Shown one piece after another: positions 39,835-52,607 of a stretch of 64,000 bases of DNA. The notes beneath the pieces are model-generated. The model did not search any database and had not been told where the DNA came from. It worked only from the letters and a program-made list of their open reading frames with translations. This stretch comes from Mesostigma viride (Eukaryota; Streptophyta; Mesostigmatophyceae; Mesostigmatales; Mesostigmataceae): contig RPFO01000041.1 in NCBI GenBank assembly GCA_009746045.1, positions 9,703,468-9,767,467 on the forward strand. The letters are read 5' to 3'. Position numbers and translations under genes: made by a program. Every line of letters begins with the position of its first letter. The first letter of the stretch is position 1.

Positions 39835-42086
39835 ACCCTTAACCAGAAAAGACAGAAAGATACACAGCAGAATCCTCCACGTGTCATGCAGCATCCCTGG
39901 AGTATAGAGCTCCTCATCTGACAACTGGCCAATGCCATGATACATACTCAGTTAAACAACTGGCCTTACATGTGGCACCTGGACACCATCCACCTCCTTG
40001 AGCTTGAGGACAAACATCAACCTGAGCAGCTGGTGAACTTATGGCAGTTCATCCACAGGTTCTGCACAGTTGGAGACTATCCACTCATGCCCAGAGTGTT
40101 TTCTTTTATGATTGTTTTCTTTTATGATCCTTCCTTGCAGATCACAGGTCAAGATCAAGGCTGAGGAAGTGAGAGACTGAGAGACAAAATGTTCACGCAG
40201 AAAATTGGCAGCTTGAGATGCCCTTGCTGCCTTTGTTCATTTCATTATATAGGCAATTAGGTGGCAAAGGTAGAACTGCCACATGTCAAGCAAGGGTTGC
40301 AACACTTCTAGATTCCTAGAATATTTGTTGTGTGATTGCCAGATGGCATTTGCTGAAATACAACATAAGGAATGATTGCCATCTGTCAACATGCAAATAA
40401 CCATCATATGGAACTGCCATCTGTCAATAAACTAAGCAATGTGCTCTACACATCACCTAAAAATGGCCTTTTTTGTTACATGGGGTCATATCTCCCACGC
40501 ATATAGTCATATCGGGGTGCCTTTCTGGACTTAAGGTCCCCCTAGGACCCTGTTCACATCACATAAATTGGGGGGCCAGCTGACCTATTTTTAGCATCAA
40601 ACCGTGACGTGGAAAAGTGCAGAAAACGATGTTGTCCAGGCATAAGGAGGCATAGCAGCCACACACAAGTAGTAAATGTAGTCCAATTCAGCTGGAAATG
40701 GTCATGCTTATTAATTTACATCCAAAGACAAAAACCGCCCTTAAGTATGCAATGTAGGACCAAACTATGTGCTATAATTCTGGCATACATGAGCCAAAAC
40801 ACCGTTTTTGTGCATTATTTTCAAACCTATGAAGCCCTTGCCAGCACATATGTGGCCCAATCATGCCAGAATTCGTCACATTAATAGCACAATAATTGAA
40901 TTTACACTAGAACACAAGTTGGACATATTAGGACCACTGCCGGCCCACTAAAAGTGACGGATGCAAGCAGAAATAGAGCGATTTTTGCCAAAATACTCCA
41001 TATTCTGTGCCATTGTCTTGGAAAACTTTGCATTCTTCACTCAATTATCATCATGGCTGTCATGGGATTCATAAACATGCCACTGGGGCTGGATACGTTA
41101 ACCAACACAGACTAAAGAAGCGATCATCAAGGGACAAAATCACCATCAATCACAGTACTTACTGGCATTCGAAACAAGCACCGTAGTGCCTACAAGCCTC
41201 AAGAAGGGGAGCTTGGCTGACCAGTCGTGCCTGTCGGCTGACCAGTCTCTTTTCTAAACGGGCCCCGCTCGGCAGCACACACAATCTCCTTTGCAGTACT
41301 TGGCCCACTCTGCTGGGCACCCCTGCTGTGCGTGTCTTATAGCAGCTAATCCAAATATATATCTGCCAGGTGCCTCTCTGCTACATGGAAATATAAAGCG
41401 CAATCAAGGACAGCAGTGGCTTGGGCTGCTATTCAATTGAGCTCAGCACCTAGCTGCTGTACAACATGATTCTGCATCAGTGCCTGTCCTAATTGCGCCC
41501 CCCCGCCCCCTTGCCATCATCGTCATACTCATCATAGTCTTTAGAACGTGCACTGAACTCCAACCCTTGGACAGTCCATAGGTCATTAAGAATCTGTGCA
41601 TGTAATGCTAGCTCTTCTCAGTTGAACTCATCTACCACCCTCTCATGGTCGTGTCATCTCTCATGTAATCCACCTAGGTTTATCGTGGCCACTGATCGTT
41701 CCGCCCCTCCTGACATAAAAATCTGGGCAAACACACTGTTGACATCACCCTTCCTTTTTAGCCTACATGGCTCCTCATGTTTATCCTTATCTCATCCCTC
41801 AACACACCTAGAATTGTCTATTCATCCCCCTTGCATAGGTGGTGCATAGCTGCGGCGGGATGGGGGATTGCCAAAAATAGGTTTAAAATGCATGGGATGG
41901 CACGGGGAGGCTCACACTCATCGGTTTACAATCACACTCATGTGCTAACAATGTCCCTCTCTGCTTTTGACACTGCATGCACATGCATTTCCTACCGGCT
42001 AATAATATCAAGCCTTGAGTGTGGTTTGGTGCATCAAGAGAAATGGCAGGTCAGCTGAGTGCATCAGACCACATTTGTGTTAAGTG
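39835..42086. other. No gene recognised
   Basis: About 2.2 kb without supported genes or repeats; short frames only. A copy-number search would be needed to say more. Confidence 0.4.
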
Positions 42087-42584
42087 TACAGGGGCAGCTC
42101 ACGTAGGTGGGACAGTGTTCCAACTCCGGTAGGTGGGACAAATTCAGCAAAGCGGGACATGTTCAGGTGTCCCACCTAACTGAAATTATGTCCCACCTTG
42201 TTGAATTTGGAAAAACATGGTGTCCCACCTACCGGCATTTGTGATACAGGTCTGTCTCACCTACCGAACTTGAAGCTGTGTCCCACCTAACTGTATGTTT
42301 CTATGTGTCCCACCTTCCTGAATGTAGTGGCTACGCACATATGGGCTCTATGTGTCATACTCCTACATATGTTATGCATACATGTCCCTATTACTCCTAT
42401 GGGGCATGCTACCTATTCTGCACGTTTGCTCATGCCGTAGGGACACTTGATCTGTGTGCAACCGATAATACGCTGGAAATTAAATCAATCAAGTGCAAAT
42501 ATGGTAGTTCTTGCAGATTTGTATGACAACATTGTTATTGTTATATGGTGCATGGGGGTGGGGTTAGAACCCCCACCCCCACCC

Positions 42585-42822
42585 CACTTCACCGCACTTC
42601 ACCCCACTTCACCCCACTTCACCCCACTTCACCCCACTTCACCCCACTTCACCCCACTTCACACCCCCCACCCCACCCCCACCCCCACCCCCACCCCCAC
42701 CCCACCCCCACCCCACCCCACCCCCACCCCACCCCCACCCCACCCCCACCCCCACCCCCACCCCCACCCCCACCCCCACCCCACCCCCACCCCCACCCCC
42801 ACCCCCACCCCCACCCCCACCA
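42585..42822 (+). repeat. (CCCCACTTCA)n and (CCCCCA)n tract in pogo copy II
   Basis: Counterpart of 24480-24751, slightly shorter. Confidence 0.93.
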
Positions 42823-43746
42823 TATAACAACAACATAACAACACCACGATAAGAAATGACATCGTGGTGCAGTCGCCACCGCCATCATCAAGGAGACAAC
42901 CTGCGCAGGCCAGAAATCGGGAGAATTCGGGCAATCATGTACAAGACAACAGGCTCCAGGTCAGCCAAGCGCTCGTACGTGCGAAACTTGATGACTGGGT
43001 CTGCAATCGCCATAATCCAAGTGATGCACATGTACAACCACGTCATAACTCGGAAGCTTTGGATTAGGATCATAAAAGATTGACTCAAACAATTACCGTG
43101 CTAGCAAGATGTGGGCAAGAGAATGCATCCATGGTTGTTGTAATGGTGTAAAAAGGGTGCCAGATTTTCAAGTAAGGAATCATGAATAACCATGCCGCAC
43201 CTCATGGCCATGCATATACATGGTGGCAAAAAATTTCACATCATCCACACGGCCATGTGTGTGCCTGCACGTGTATGGTTGTGAAAATTGACAGCATTTT
43301 TATTATGCACACGCCCATGTATGCATGATTGCCTATGACGTCCACGCAGGCATTAAAATTCACAAGGCCTCGCATTCGATCGTGCTTGCAAAAAACTGTC
43401 CATCAACACAATACGCCTAGCCTGCAGCCTGCATGTAGTGCATGGTTGCACAAAACAGAACTACATGAACACAATGAATGAATGCGCAAACTTTGTGCCC
43501 ACACTTGGAATTACCCCAAACTGAACAACGCGGTTATAATGCACATGGCCTCACATTTACTCATGCGAAAACCCTTTAAGCATCAGCACAATGGCCATCA
43601 TGAGGAACCCAGCAACGGGATTCGTGATTGGAAGGATTCTGAATCACGCACCTGTGTTCAGTCATATTTGCAAAGAACCGACATCGGGTTGACCAGAGCT
43701 GACGTCCACGGACCACTCTTCGTCACTGGAATTCCCTTCATTATCC

Positions 43747-44178
43747 TCAGAACTTAATTGGGCTCAGAGCTTGAACCAGCTGCGACGTGTAGAAACTGCC
43801 CCGGCTGCTTGGTCGGTAAGAAATGCATTTCTGGGTGCGCACCAGCTTCCAAAACTTCTCCGAATCCCCGGAATCTGAAGACCCCCCGGAATCTGTTCTT
43901 GCCAAAACGGCCTCCGCTTCATTCCCTTGCCGGTTGTGAGTCTCAGAAGCCAAGGATGCAGAAGCTGGTTGTTCTTCCTGGATCACTGTAAGACCTGAAG
44001 GCGATGCCTTGGTACTCATGTCCTCATCATTTGTAGAGGACGCTAGGTCTGGGGTGGAGTTCAACTCATCATCAACATCAACGCTGGGCTGGACCTTCAC
44101 CGGTGTAGAGGCCCCGGAAGCTGCCTCATAAGCAGCCTCCGAATCTGCCTCTGAACCATGATGAAGCGCTTTATCCAT
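43747..44178 (-). pseudogene. Acidic second ORF of the pogo-like element, copy II
   Basis: Same protein as 25691-26116 for the first 115 residues. A 1-base deletion in an A run changes the C-terminus to ISYRPSSRGSFYTSQLVQAL. Conservation of the rest after divergence of the copies suggests it is a real element gene. Confidence 0.55.
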
Positions 44179-44360
44179 CGTTTCAAGAAGAAAAACAAGC
44201 TATATGTACCGCTGCTCTCGTAGTGTAAGTATTTATGCAGTTAACGATACTTGATAATAAAGCCACGTCGAATTATATACAATACGTATGTGCGGTGTAG
44301 TGAAATATTGGTCTTGGTAGTGATATGTGACCACTTGTGTGTATACACAGTACAGTACAC

Positions 44361-44830
44361 CGCCTCACGGGTACGTGGGCTGTTCCCACACCACGTGGAA
44401 GTGGGACGTTTGCGTACTACGTAGCCGTGAAAGTGGGACGGTTCGCGTACCACTTAGCCGTGAAAGTGGGACGGTTCGCGTACCACGTAGCCGTGGAAGT
44501 GGGCTGTATGCGCCTGTGGGACGGTCTCAACCACAATCTGAGTACGTGGAACAGGTGCCCCACCTTGCCGCGTAGGTGGGACAGTCCCATCCAAAATCCG
44601 AGTACGTGGAACATGTGGCCCACCTTGCTGCGTATGTGGAACAGTCCCATCCAAAATCTGAGTACGAGGAACAGGTGCCCCACCTTGCTGCGTAGGTGGA
44701 ACAGTCCCATCCAAAATCTGAGTACGTGGAACAGGTGCCCCACCTTGCTGCGTTGAGTTGCTGCGTTGGTGGGACTGGCTCTTCCAAAATCTGAGTACGT
44801 GGAACAGGTGGCCCACCTTGCTGCGTTGGT
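44361..44830 (+). repeat. Tandem array of GTGGGAC-bearing units unique to copy II
   Basis: Two unit types: about 35 bp with GTGAAAGTGGGACGGTTCGC, then about 60 bp with AGTACGTGGAACAGGTGCCC and CACCTTGCTGCGTAGGTGG, each in three to five copies. Copy I has a single junction at about 26300 instead. The GTGGGAC core matches the subterminal motifs. Confidence 0.85.
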
Positions 44831-45094
44831 CGGTGGGCTGTCGCATCCACAATAACGTACATCAGTACACGTGGCACTGTAGGCGCCCCACCTTATGAAT
44901 TCCCCTTCTGCCGGCGTAATTAACATGGTATACTATACTGTAAGGAGGTGAGAGAGGCACACGCTGGCTACGTACAGTACGTTGGCACGTGACTTTTGTT
45001 AGAGAGTGCTAGTCAGCTGCATCAGTTAATGATCAATTAACTAATTATTGAACACGTGACTGCATCCGTGGTCTGAGGTCTCTAACTATATACG

Positions 45095-45652
45095 GTGAGC
45101 CGCTATGGCGAGCGGCTCAGGCGAGCCGGAGTGCAGTCCATATCATCCGCAGGGCCAGCTGTCGGCGGCTCGGGTGATGCCCCCGCAGGTCTGGACCTGC
45201 AAGCTTTCTTGTGCCGCATGTCACCGAGGACGAGGGAAAAGCAACTACGACAGGCAGGGCTAACCACGGCATCAGAAGCGGGGCTGGTAAACTCCGACAA
45301 ACCAGCTGACAAGGGCGAAAAAGTAAGCCGTGCGCCGCGAGATGAAATTACGTTCAGGGATATGCGCACCAAGCGGAAGATTCTGGACGCCTTTCACGAG
45401 AGCGGATTGTCGCAGCGCCAATTCTGCAAAACTAGCGACCCCCCCATCCCGATTTCAACCTTCAACCGCATGCTCACAGAGGAGGCGGCCATCAAGGCTG
45501 CAGCAGACAACCCCAAGCTAGCGGGGAAGAAGTGCCCAAGTCGTGTCAGAAACCCGACTACGGCCAAGTTTCCCTTGGTGGAGAAAGAGGTGGCCACTGA
45601 GATTCGCGAGTATCGGAGCAAGGGGTACATGGTCAACCGCGCGCTTGTGCGC
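45095..45652 (+). pseudogene. Pogo-like transposase exon 1, copy II
   Basis: A nearly uninterrupted version of 26568-27131: LTTASEAGLVNSDKPADKG, TKRKILDAFHESGLSQRQFC, PISTFNRMLTEEAAIKAAA, FPLVEKEVATEIREYRSKGY, MVNRALVR, ending at a consensus donor CGC|GTAAGT (45653). The original ATG (about 45104) is one frame away, so an indel lies near 45140. Because most of exon 2 is deleted, no functional transposase can be made. Confidence 0.72.
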
Positions 45653-46514
45653 GTAAGTTTATTTCCATCATAATTGTCGGTATTTTTCCTGCTGCATTTT
45701 GTACATGTCGCACTAGTTTGCTGAGTTTCGATTGTTTCATGAGTATGCATGCAGCCCGGCCCCGTGAGAATTTGACGTGGAAGAGCTCGAGAGCCGAAAG
45801 TATGTAATGGTCTTCTTCGTTGCATGCAGCCAAATGATGCAGCGTAACCACCCAGCAACGGGTGATCATGAATTATGTAAGGGTTGGAAACTAGCAGTCT
45901 TGCTCATTTCTTGGCGATATATCCCAGCTGCCCCCCCTTTATTTGAAAGATATTGCTCATGATGCAAGAAGGCTGGAGCAGTGAAGGCAACCTGGGACAA
46001 GGCCGGATGTGAGGCAGCTGACGTGGTGGGAAGGGGGGGGGCAGCCGACCAGGTGGGGGCAGCAGGGGTCGGCAACCCAGCGCGGGAGCACCACCACCAA
46101 CGGATCAGGCCACCCGCCCAGCCAAGAAAAAGTCCAAGCCTTCTCTCCCTCCTCTCGAGCTTCCGCCACAGCGCACTGTGGCAAAGCATGCCGAGGTGCT
46201 GACAACGGCGGACTGGGCCAAATACCAGGTTTTCACCTTGTGGTGACGGCCTGACGTACTACGGAAACCCTGACCCACAGGACCCGTATGCAAAGAAGTA
46301 TGACAACCACTGGCGCATGGTGGTCAAGTAAGTATCGTTGCATGGGTTGGCTCCAAGATATACTGGACCATTTATGTGACAAGAATGTACACTCTGTATG
46401 TAACTCTGCAAACCCATGCCATGTGTGACTAGGTAGCATGCAGTACATATGTCTACCGCACACATGCGACAGGTCACGCCGGCATGATCAAATGGGCCAA
46501 CATATTAGTAGGCG

Positions 46515-46795
46515 TATGAGCACACACACATCACACATCACACATCACACATCACACATCACCCATCACACATCGCACATCACACATCACCCATCACACA
46601 TCACGCGTACATCACACGTACATATGCACTGTCACACGCACATGCACCACAACACAGGGACGCACCCCCACACACCCCCACACCCCCACACCCCCACCCC
46701 CACCCCAACCCCCACCCCCACCACCACCATGTACCGCCGCCGCCGCCGCCACCACCACCACAACAACAACAACCACCACCACCAACAACAACATT
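46515..46795 (+). repeat. CATCACA, CACCCC and CCACCA/CAACAA microsatellites, copy II
   Basis: Counterpart of 28660-28955 with different unit counts. Confidence 0.92.
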
Positions 46796-46863
46796 GTACT
46801 TCGCATTTGTAATGCATTATTATGGTGTGTGGTTGTGTGTCTTGGCACGTTTCTTATGTGCAG

Positions 46864-46959
46864 GTACCCTAAACAGCATGGCAGAAGCGCACGGAAAGGG
46901 TGAAGCAAACGTTTGTGATCGCTGACTACGGAGTCGCATGGTGCCTTGTTGCGATGTAG
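46864..46959 (+). pseudogene. Pogo-like transposase last exon, copy II
   Basis: Follows acceptor TTATGTGCAG and carries ERVKQTFVIADYGVAWCLVA to the same TAG as copy I, with a small deletion near its start. Confidence 0.5.
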
Positions 46960-47460
46960 ACTTTTCCCTGTGGGCCCAACTGCCCTTCATGTTTTTAATA
47001 TCTGGCCATCATGTTGTAAACGGAGGTATTAGGGTTGCGTCATTAATAATCGCACCCGCCTGCCGTATTTCTGGCACACCTTGAATAGGCTAGGTAGGGC
47101 TTGCCGTGACCTTTCCGGCACAGTTTATATAGCACTGAAACGAGTGCAGACAGTATAGCTGAAACTAGCTCATTATAGGTGTTACACATCCATGCCACAC
47201 AACTCGGTGGGACATGTCCCACCAACCTGTGTTTTGTATGTGTATGAACATGTGTCCCACCTACATGTAATTGAAAATTTGCCTGTCCCACCGACCTGAA
47301 TTTTGAACATGTAACTGTCCCACCACACTGAATTTTGAAAGCTACCCTGTCCCACTTACATGAATACCTGAAACATGGCTGTTCCACGTACCTGAACCTG
47401 GTGTCTCTCCTAGGTGAAAAGTGTCCCACTCGCGTCCCACCTACGTGAGCTGCCCCTGTA

Positions 47461-48359
47461 CGCTTGCAACGCTGTTTGCCCACCGCATGGAGCTCCCCTT
47501 TCGGACAGTGGCACAACTAGCACTTACACCTTACTCCCAGCCGCTCACCCTGCCCATGCTAGCAACAAGAGCAAATGCATGGTCCCCATCCCAACGTAAG
47601 GTGCATCACATTGATGGCCCTGCCATCACCTAGCAGTGTGCCACGTCCCATCTCCACCTCAACCTACTCTGAAAGGCCAGGGCCCCAACAAACCTTTCAA
47701 GACATAGCACTCCTCAAAGAAGGCCACCCCTCAAAGAAGGCGAGGCAGTTTAGGTCTAGGGGGGCTTTGGGTAAGCTAAAAGATGATAGAGTTCACTAAC
47801 ACAGGCCACGGCAACGACAACCTGCTTCACCCGCTGCATCCATGCATACATCACAAGCCATAAACTGCACAGCCTGGCATGATTGCCTAAGGGGCACGTG
47901 ATCCAAGATGCCCTTCAGGCTCACCCCAGCACACCGGCCCATCCTCACCACCCCACTGGTCATAGTCATCTACAGTGGCATCAAACTCCTCTAGGACAGA
48001 GTGCAGTGAAGGCAACATAGACGTCCTGACACAATTGAATAAGAACGTGGCTGCTACCTACTGCCCTTCAAAAAAAATGTCGATTGCTTGCACACATACG
48101 CATTCAATTCTTCAAACAAGCATGCTAACACCTTCACAGCACATCCCAAGGTTGACATCCATCGAGCTTTGTCAACAAGCATGACTTCCTGATGCAAACT
48201 TAGCTGTCAAGCTAGGAGGAGGAAAGCTAGGTAAAGAGGTGAGATAGACCTCCCCACAGCACTTTCCTGCACCAAAACCATGACAATATCATCCAGAGCT
48301 TGCTAAATACTTACAGCTAACCGGTAGCGGGTGACCTTGCAGTCCCAGGTTCAGCGAGA
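47461..48359. other. Right flank of pogo copy II, no gene recognised
   Basis: Short frames only; nothing supported. Confidence 0.45.
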
Positions 48360-48680
48360 ACATCTCGTGTCAGCACCCGGCGGAGATGGCGGACGCGAAC
48401 CCACAATGCTATAAAAGCGAGTCATAAGACTATTTCGGGGAGCGGTGAACGGCTTGGAACACCGAAGGTATGCCGCGACGAAAGCCTGAAGTTTTTCTCG
48501 GAAATACACGCCTGGATATGGATTAGGGCACCGTTGTCGTGCTTGTGCTTGCGTTGCGAGCAGGCAACCAGTGTTTCTTGCAGTGTCGAGCAGTAACAGA
48601 TGGTGGCGCGAGCGCAATATGTGACTTTTAAATCATGGCTACACAGCTTACACCTCCGCAGGCATGTTGGAACAAGCCAT
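48360..48680 (-). pseudogene. Possible hAT-type transposase N-terminal remnant
   Basis: On minus, one frame reads CLRRCKLCSHDLK and, one base shifted, RSRHHLLLLDTARNTGCLLA then NPYPGVYFREKLQAFVAAYL and RCSKPFTAPRNSLMTRFYSI. CxxC with a following RxxHHLL...GC and a later KPF...N....F resembles the BED finger and early helices of hAT transposases. The match is loose, and nothing further downstream supports it. Confidence 0.25.
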
Positions 48681-49274
48681 GACATGCCGTGAGCCGAAAA
48701 AAAGGAAGAAACGCATCAAGCAAGGACGGTCGTAAACGTCACTGAAAACAGCAAAATCTGACCTGCCGGCAGGTAATGCGACAGCCTGGAAAATGTGATT
48801 CGTTTCTCGAAAAACTGATTAGCGCTCGTGAAAGTAGACTTGAAGCCCATTCGGATTCGACCTTTTGGGAATTGTGAGCTTCCAACAAAAAAGTTTCCCC
48901 CACAATTAATAAACATGCATTTTCGCTGCCAATTCCAGATCTGGCCGACACAAAAAATCAGCGTCTCAGTTTGCGAATTATTTTGACGCATGAACATATG
49001 CGGGTAATATCTACCATGCATCATCGCAAAGCAGGAGAGTTTACGCGTCGTTTGCATCCATCGCAGCGCCTTAACATGCATAATTGACTTTTGACTGATA
49101 TTCCGGCGGACATAGGGTCGACAGCCATGCGAGGTGGAATTTTTCTGGTCCCGTCGTCCTCAACGCGACGCGTTCGCGCCAAAATTCCCAGGATCTCATG
49201 TAACCGGACGGACCGATTTTAGGTGATGTGTAGGCATTCGCCACATGTCCATGGAATAAAGTATCTAGAATCCT
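48681..49274. other. No gene recognised
   Basis: Short frames on both strands without domains. Confidence 0.45.
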
Positions 49275-49591
49275 TGTCAGGAATCAAGAAACACTGACGT
49301 AAGATCTGACACAACAGTAGTCACTGTACCATGAATCTACCTCATGAACTAGCAACATGTTCAGGCCAGTTGGCATGCCAGTTGTCAGCACAATTGTCAC
49401 GTGATATGCTGACACACTAGTCTACTTGGCAAGACCATAGTGCATATAACGTTGGAAGGCCGTATCTCAGCCATTCGTAGTCCAAATCGAGTAGGAAAAA
49501 GTGCTACAAGGCCAGCTATTAAATCTCTATCAAGCTGACTATATACAAGCACAATGTGGGCAGGGCAGGTGGATACACTAATATCCAGACA
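49275..49591 (-). repeat. 3' LTR of the minus-strand copia element
   Basis: 317 bp whose minus-strand ends are TGTCTGGAT and GATTCCTGACA. It lies directly after the polypurine tract TAAGGGGGG (49592-49600 in complement). The 5' LTR is beyond the window, so borders rest on terminal motifs. Confidence 0.72.
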
Positions 49592-49630
49592 CCCCCCTTA
49601 GTCCAATGACGTGCCCACTAGCAGCTCAAG

Positions 49631-52127
49631 TCACACAGGAATGCAGGAGCCGTCCTCGAAGCAGCTCGAAGCGTGGTCGCGGAAGTGCCTCCCGCCAGTG
49701 AAGCGGAGACCGAGGCCGTGGGTTGCCAGCAGGTAGCGGATGACCCGCTTGGCAGCCTGCATATCACCCAGCGTGGGTGATTGCATCTGTTGCGCTAGGC
49801 GGTTGACACCGAATGCCACGTCTGGCCGCGTCCATGTGGTGACGTAGATGAGCGCCCCCACTATTTGCTGGAACACCTCCCGTTGCGATTGGTCACACTG
49901 TCCCCCCTCGCTCAACACGGCACCCGGGACAACCGGGGTGGGAACACCACGACTCTCACCTAGCCCAAGGCGGGCAGCAATTTCTATGATGTAGGGAGAC
50001 TGGTGCAGGGCAAGGGAACGGGTGACGCTGTCAATAGAAAGACACACACCTAGAAACAAGGAAGGGTGGTCCGAATCGGACAGCTGAAAACGTGTACCAA
50101 GGCGAGAAACCCAGGCAGCTACCCAAGGGGCAGAGGGGCTGGCAACGATCATGTCATCAACATGTACAAACACAAAGCCCCTGGCACTGGGATAAAGGTA
50201 AAGACATGTGTCTGTAGCGCTAGGCACTGCACCATCCGACACGAGATGAGAACGGAAGGTGCGATGCCAATTGCGCGGAGCCTGACGTGTGCCATACAGG
50301 CTGCGATGAAGCTTCCATACAAGAAGCTCGCCAGAGGCGTCATACTCCTCATAGCCCAGGGGTGGACGTACATAGACATCCTCCTCTAAAGGAGCATACA
50401 AGAACGCAGTGCGGACGTCTAATTGATGCAGAGTATAGCCATGCGTGACTGCAAAAGCAAGAACCAAACGCACTGTGGAGGAACGAACAGTGGGGCTAAA
50501 GATGTCCTGAAAATCAACACCCTCACGCTGGGCATAGCCCTTGCATACAAAACGTGCTTTCTCACGTCCATCCGACTTACGTGCATACACCCAACGGGAA
50601 GGAAGGGCCGAAGTGCCACGAGGAAGAGATGACCTACTCACCAAAGAAAAAACCTTGTGAGAACGAATAGAAGCCATCTCGCTATCCATGGCGGACTGCC
50701 ACGCAGGAAGAGAACGAGCTTGTTGCCAAGACTTAGGGACGTCCAGGTCGACACTAGTGGCATATACATCCTCGACCACATCACGAATAGCAGCGTAATT
50801 TGGGCAAAAACGGGCCCACTTAGGAGAAGCAAGACGTTGAGAAGAGGAGGTCCAACCATAGGCGCCATATGTGTCACTAGAGGGACAGTAGCCATCGCCA
50901 ACATTTTCCTCAATCGTTGCAGCAGCTATCACCGAATCCGCCCCTGCCTGGTTGCTGGGCGCTGAAGATGAAGGTCGCTGCAGTGCGTGGATGGCTCGCT
51001 GCAAAGCCGTTGCACTCGAAATTTGAGGCGCAGACGCAGGCGAGGGCGCAGGAACTCCTGGCGCAACTTGGTTGCCGGCGTCCGGCACCGCATCAGAAAT
51101 TTCAGAGTCAGGAGCAGCACCCAGACCAGGATGCTCAGCGTTGCCACTGCCGTCTGCACCGGTGACAGTGCCCAGCTGTTGGCGAGCCTTGGCCCTGGTG
51201 ACCGGACCATCAGGTACCGAGTCAGGCACAGCAGTGACAGGCGGCAGCACTGCAGGCTCAGTGGGTGCAGGCAAAGGTACCAGCGCCACGCCAGATTCCG
51301 AGGCAGACTCAGGTGCCGGCAGCTGGAAGTTGACATCTGGACTCGCGACGTGCAGGGGAGCAGAATTTGCTCGCCAAGTCTCATGCATCGAATGACTGAT
51401 GGAGCCTGCGAATAACGTCACGTGAGCCTGGGCGGAGAATCAGGTAAGCATGCGACTCCAAGTCATAGCCCACAAAGATTCCAGCCTGGGCTTTGTCCTC
51501 CAGCTTGCCACGTGGCCCTTCTACACGAAAGTAGGCAGGGCAGCCGAAAATGCGCAAGTGCGACAGGTCGGCATCAACGCCTTGAAAAAGGCGATGAGGG
51601 CTAGCAGAGTCTGCATTGGCCTCGAATGGCTGCCGATTGAGCAGGTAGACAGCACACGCAAAAGCTAGGGCCCAGAAAGTCTTGGGCAGGGTAGCATAAT
51701 GCAGCATGCACAGTGTCATTCCCATCGCCAAACCCCACATGCGTTCTGCAACTCCGTTTTGCTGCGGACAGTAGGGGCTGGAAAATTCTTGGTGAACTCG
51801 ATGGCGAGCACAGAGGGAGCGGAAGTCCTCGGAAAGAAATACTGCGTCATTGTCGGTCCTTAGAAGCACAGAACCGTCGTAGTAGGGCCTGATATCCCTT
51901 GACAGCAGTCGGTCGAAGTGCAGTGGCACCTCACTCTTCTGGCGCATAGGAAAAGACCAACGCCACCTTGTAGCGTCGTCAGTGATGCCCAGAATGTACT
52001 GGGAACCGCCCAGTGATGGCTGCATCGGCCCCATGATGTCCCCATGCAGCTTGGCACGAGGCACGGTCGAGCGTGGTTGCCCAGCAGCGAAGGAGTGTCG
52101 CCTAATCATGCCAGCAGGGCACGACGG
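49631..52127 (-). pseudogene. Minus-strand copia pol: integrase, RT, truncated RNase H
   Basis: Integrase comes first: CPSCPAGMIRRHSF, HGDIMGPMQPSLGGSQYILG, then DNDAVFLSEDFRSLC and SSPYCPQQNGVAERMW (D, D and E of the catalytic core). A frameshift near 51400 leads to the linker and RT: REKARFVCKGYAQREGVDFQ, LDVRTAFLYAPLEEDVYVRP, LYGTRQAPRNW, FVHVDDMIV, TRPDVAFGVNRLAQQMQSPT. RNase H is lost shortly after LATHGLGLRFTGG, the frame ending at 49631 near the 3' LTR. Its 5' portion lies at 56242-57527, the two halves being separated by the LTR element at 52133-56236. Confidence 0.92.
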
Positions 52128-52132
52128 GCAGC

Positions 52133-52561
52133 AGTTGTGCTCCCGAGTGGCATCTATCCGCTGGCCGGTAGTCGCCGGCCTGGGCGCCTAGTCAGGTGGG
52201 CATCAAAGATTGGTGTCTAGATGCTAGTCGGTGCCTAAGCAAGGTACGGAAGCCAGTGCGCGCCGGGACGGTCAGAGAACCGTCGCCCTCGGTAGCACAG
52301 ATCCGCTGAGTGCCGGTAGTCTCGGGTTAGAGGCTCGAGCATGCACTATCGGGTAGCCTACCGGTAGTCTCGGGTTAGAGGCTCGAGCATGCCTTATCGG
52401 TTAGCGCCGCGCCGCTGAGCTCCTTGCGGCCTGGCCAGCTGCAAGGGTTCAATAGCAATCAGTGGCGGCTGCGGGCTCAGCCTCCCACAATCGGTTCCCC
52501 AAACAACAAAAATCCCGTCTCCATCGCCGGCGTGCTAGCCAGCGGCGAAGGGCATTCAACT
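52133..52561 (+). repeat. 5' LTR of the compact element
   Basis: Starts AGTTGTGCTCCCGAGTGGCA and ends GGGCATTCAACT. Contains an internal duplication of GGTAGTCTCGGGTTAGAGGC (about 52314 and 52363). Confidence 0.95.
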
Positions 52562-52607
52562 TGTATTCACAACAGTCAACATTACCGTTGACCATTTTTC
52601 TGGGCTC

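Larger units (their letters stand above)
42089..47458 (+). mobile_element. Pogo-like DNA transposon, copy II (non-autonomous)
   Basis: 5370 bp flanked by TA (42087-42088 and 47459-47460), with termini CAGGGGCAGCTCACGTAGGT and its complement. High identity to copy I throughout, with three structural differences: most of transposase exon 2 is deleted (breakpoint near 45966, corresponding to 27438-28107 in copy I), the TTAA element is absent, and a GTGGGAC tandem array is expanded at 44361-44830. Confidence 0.87.
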
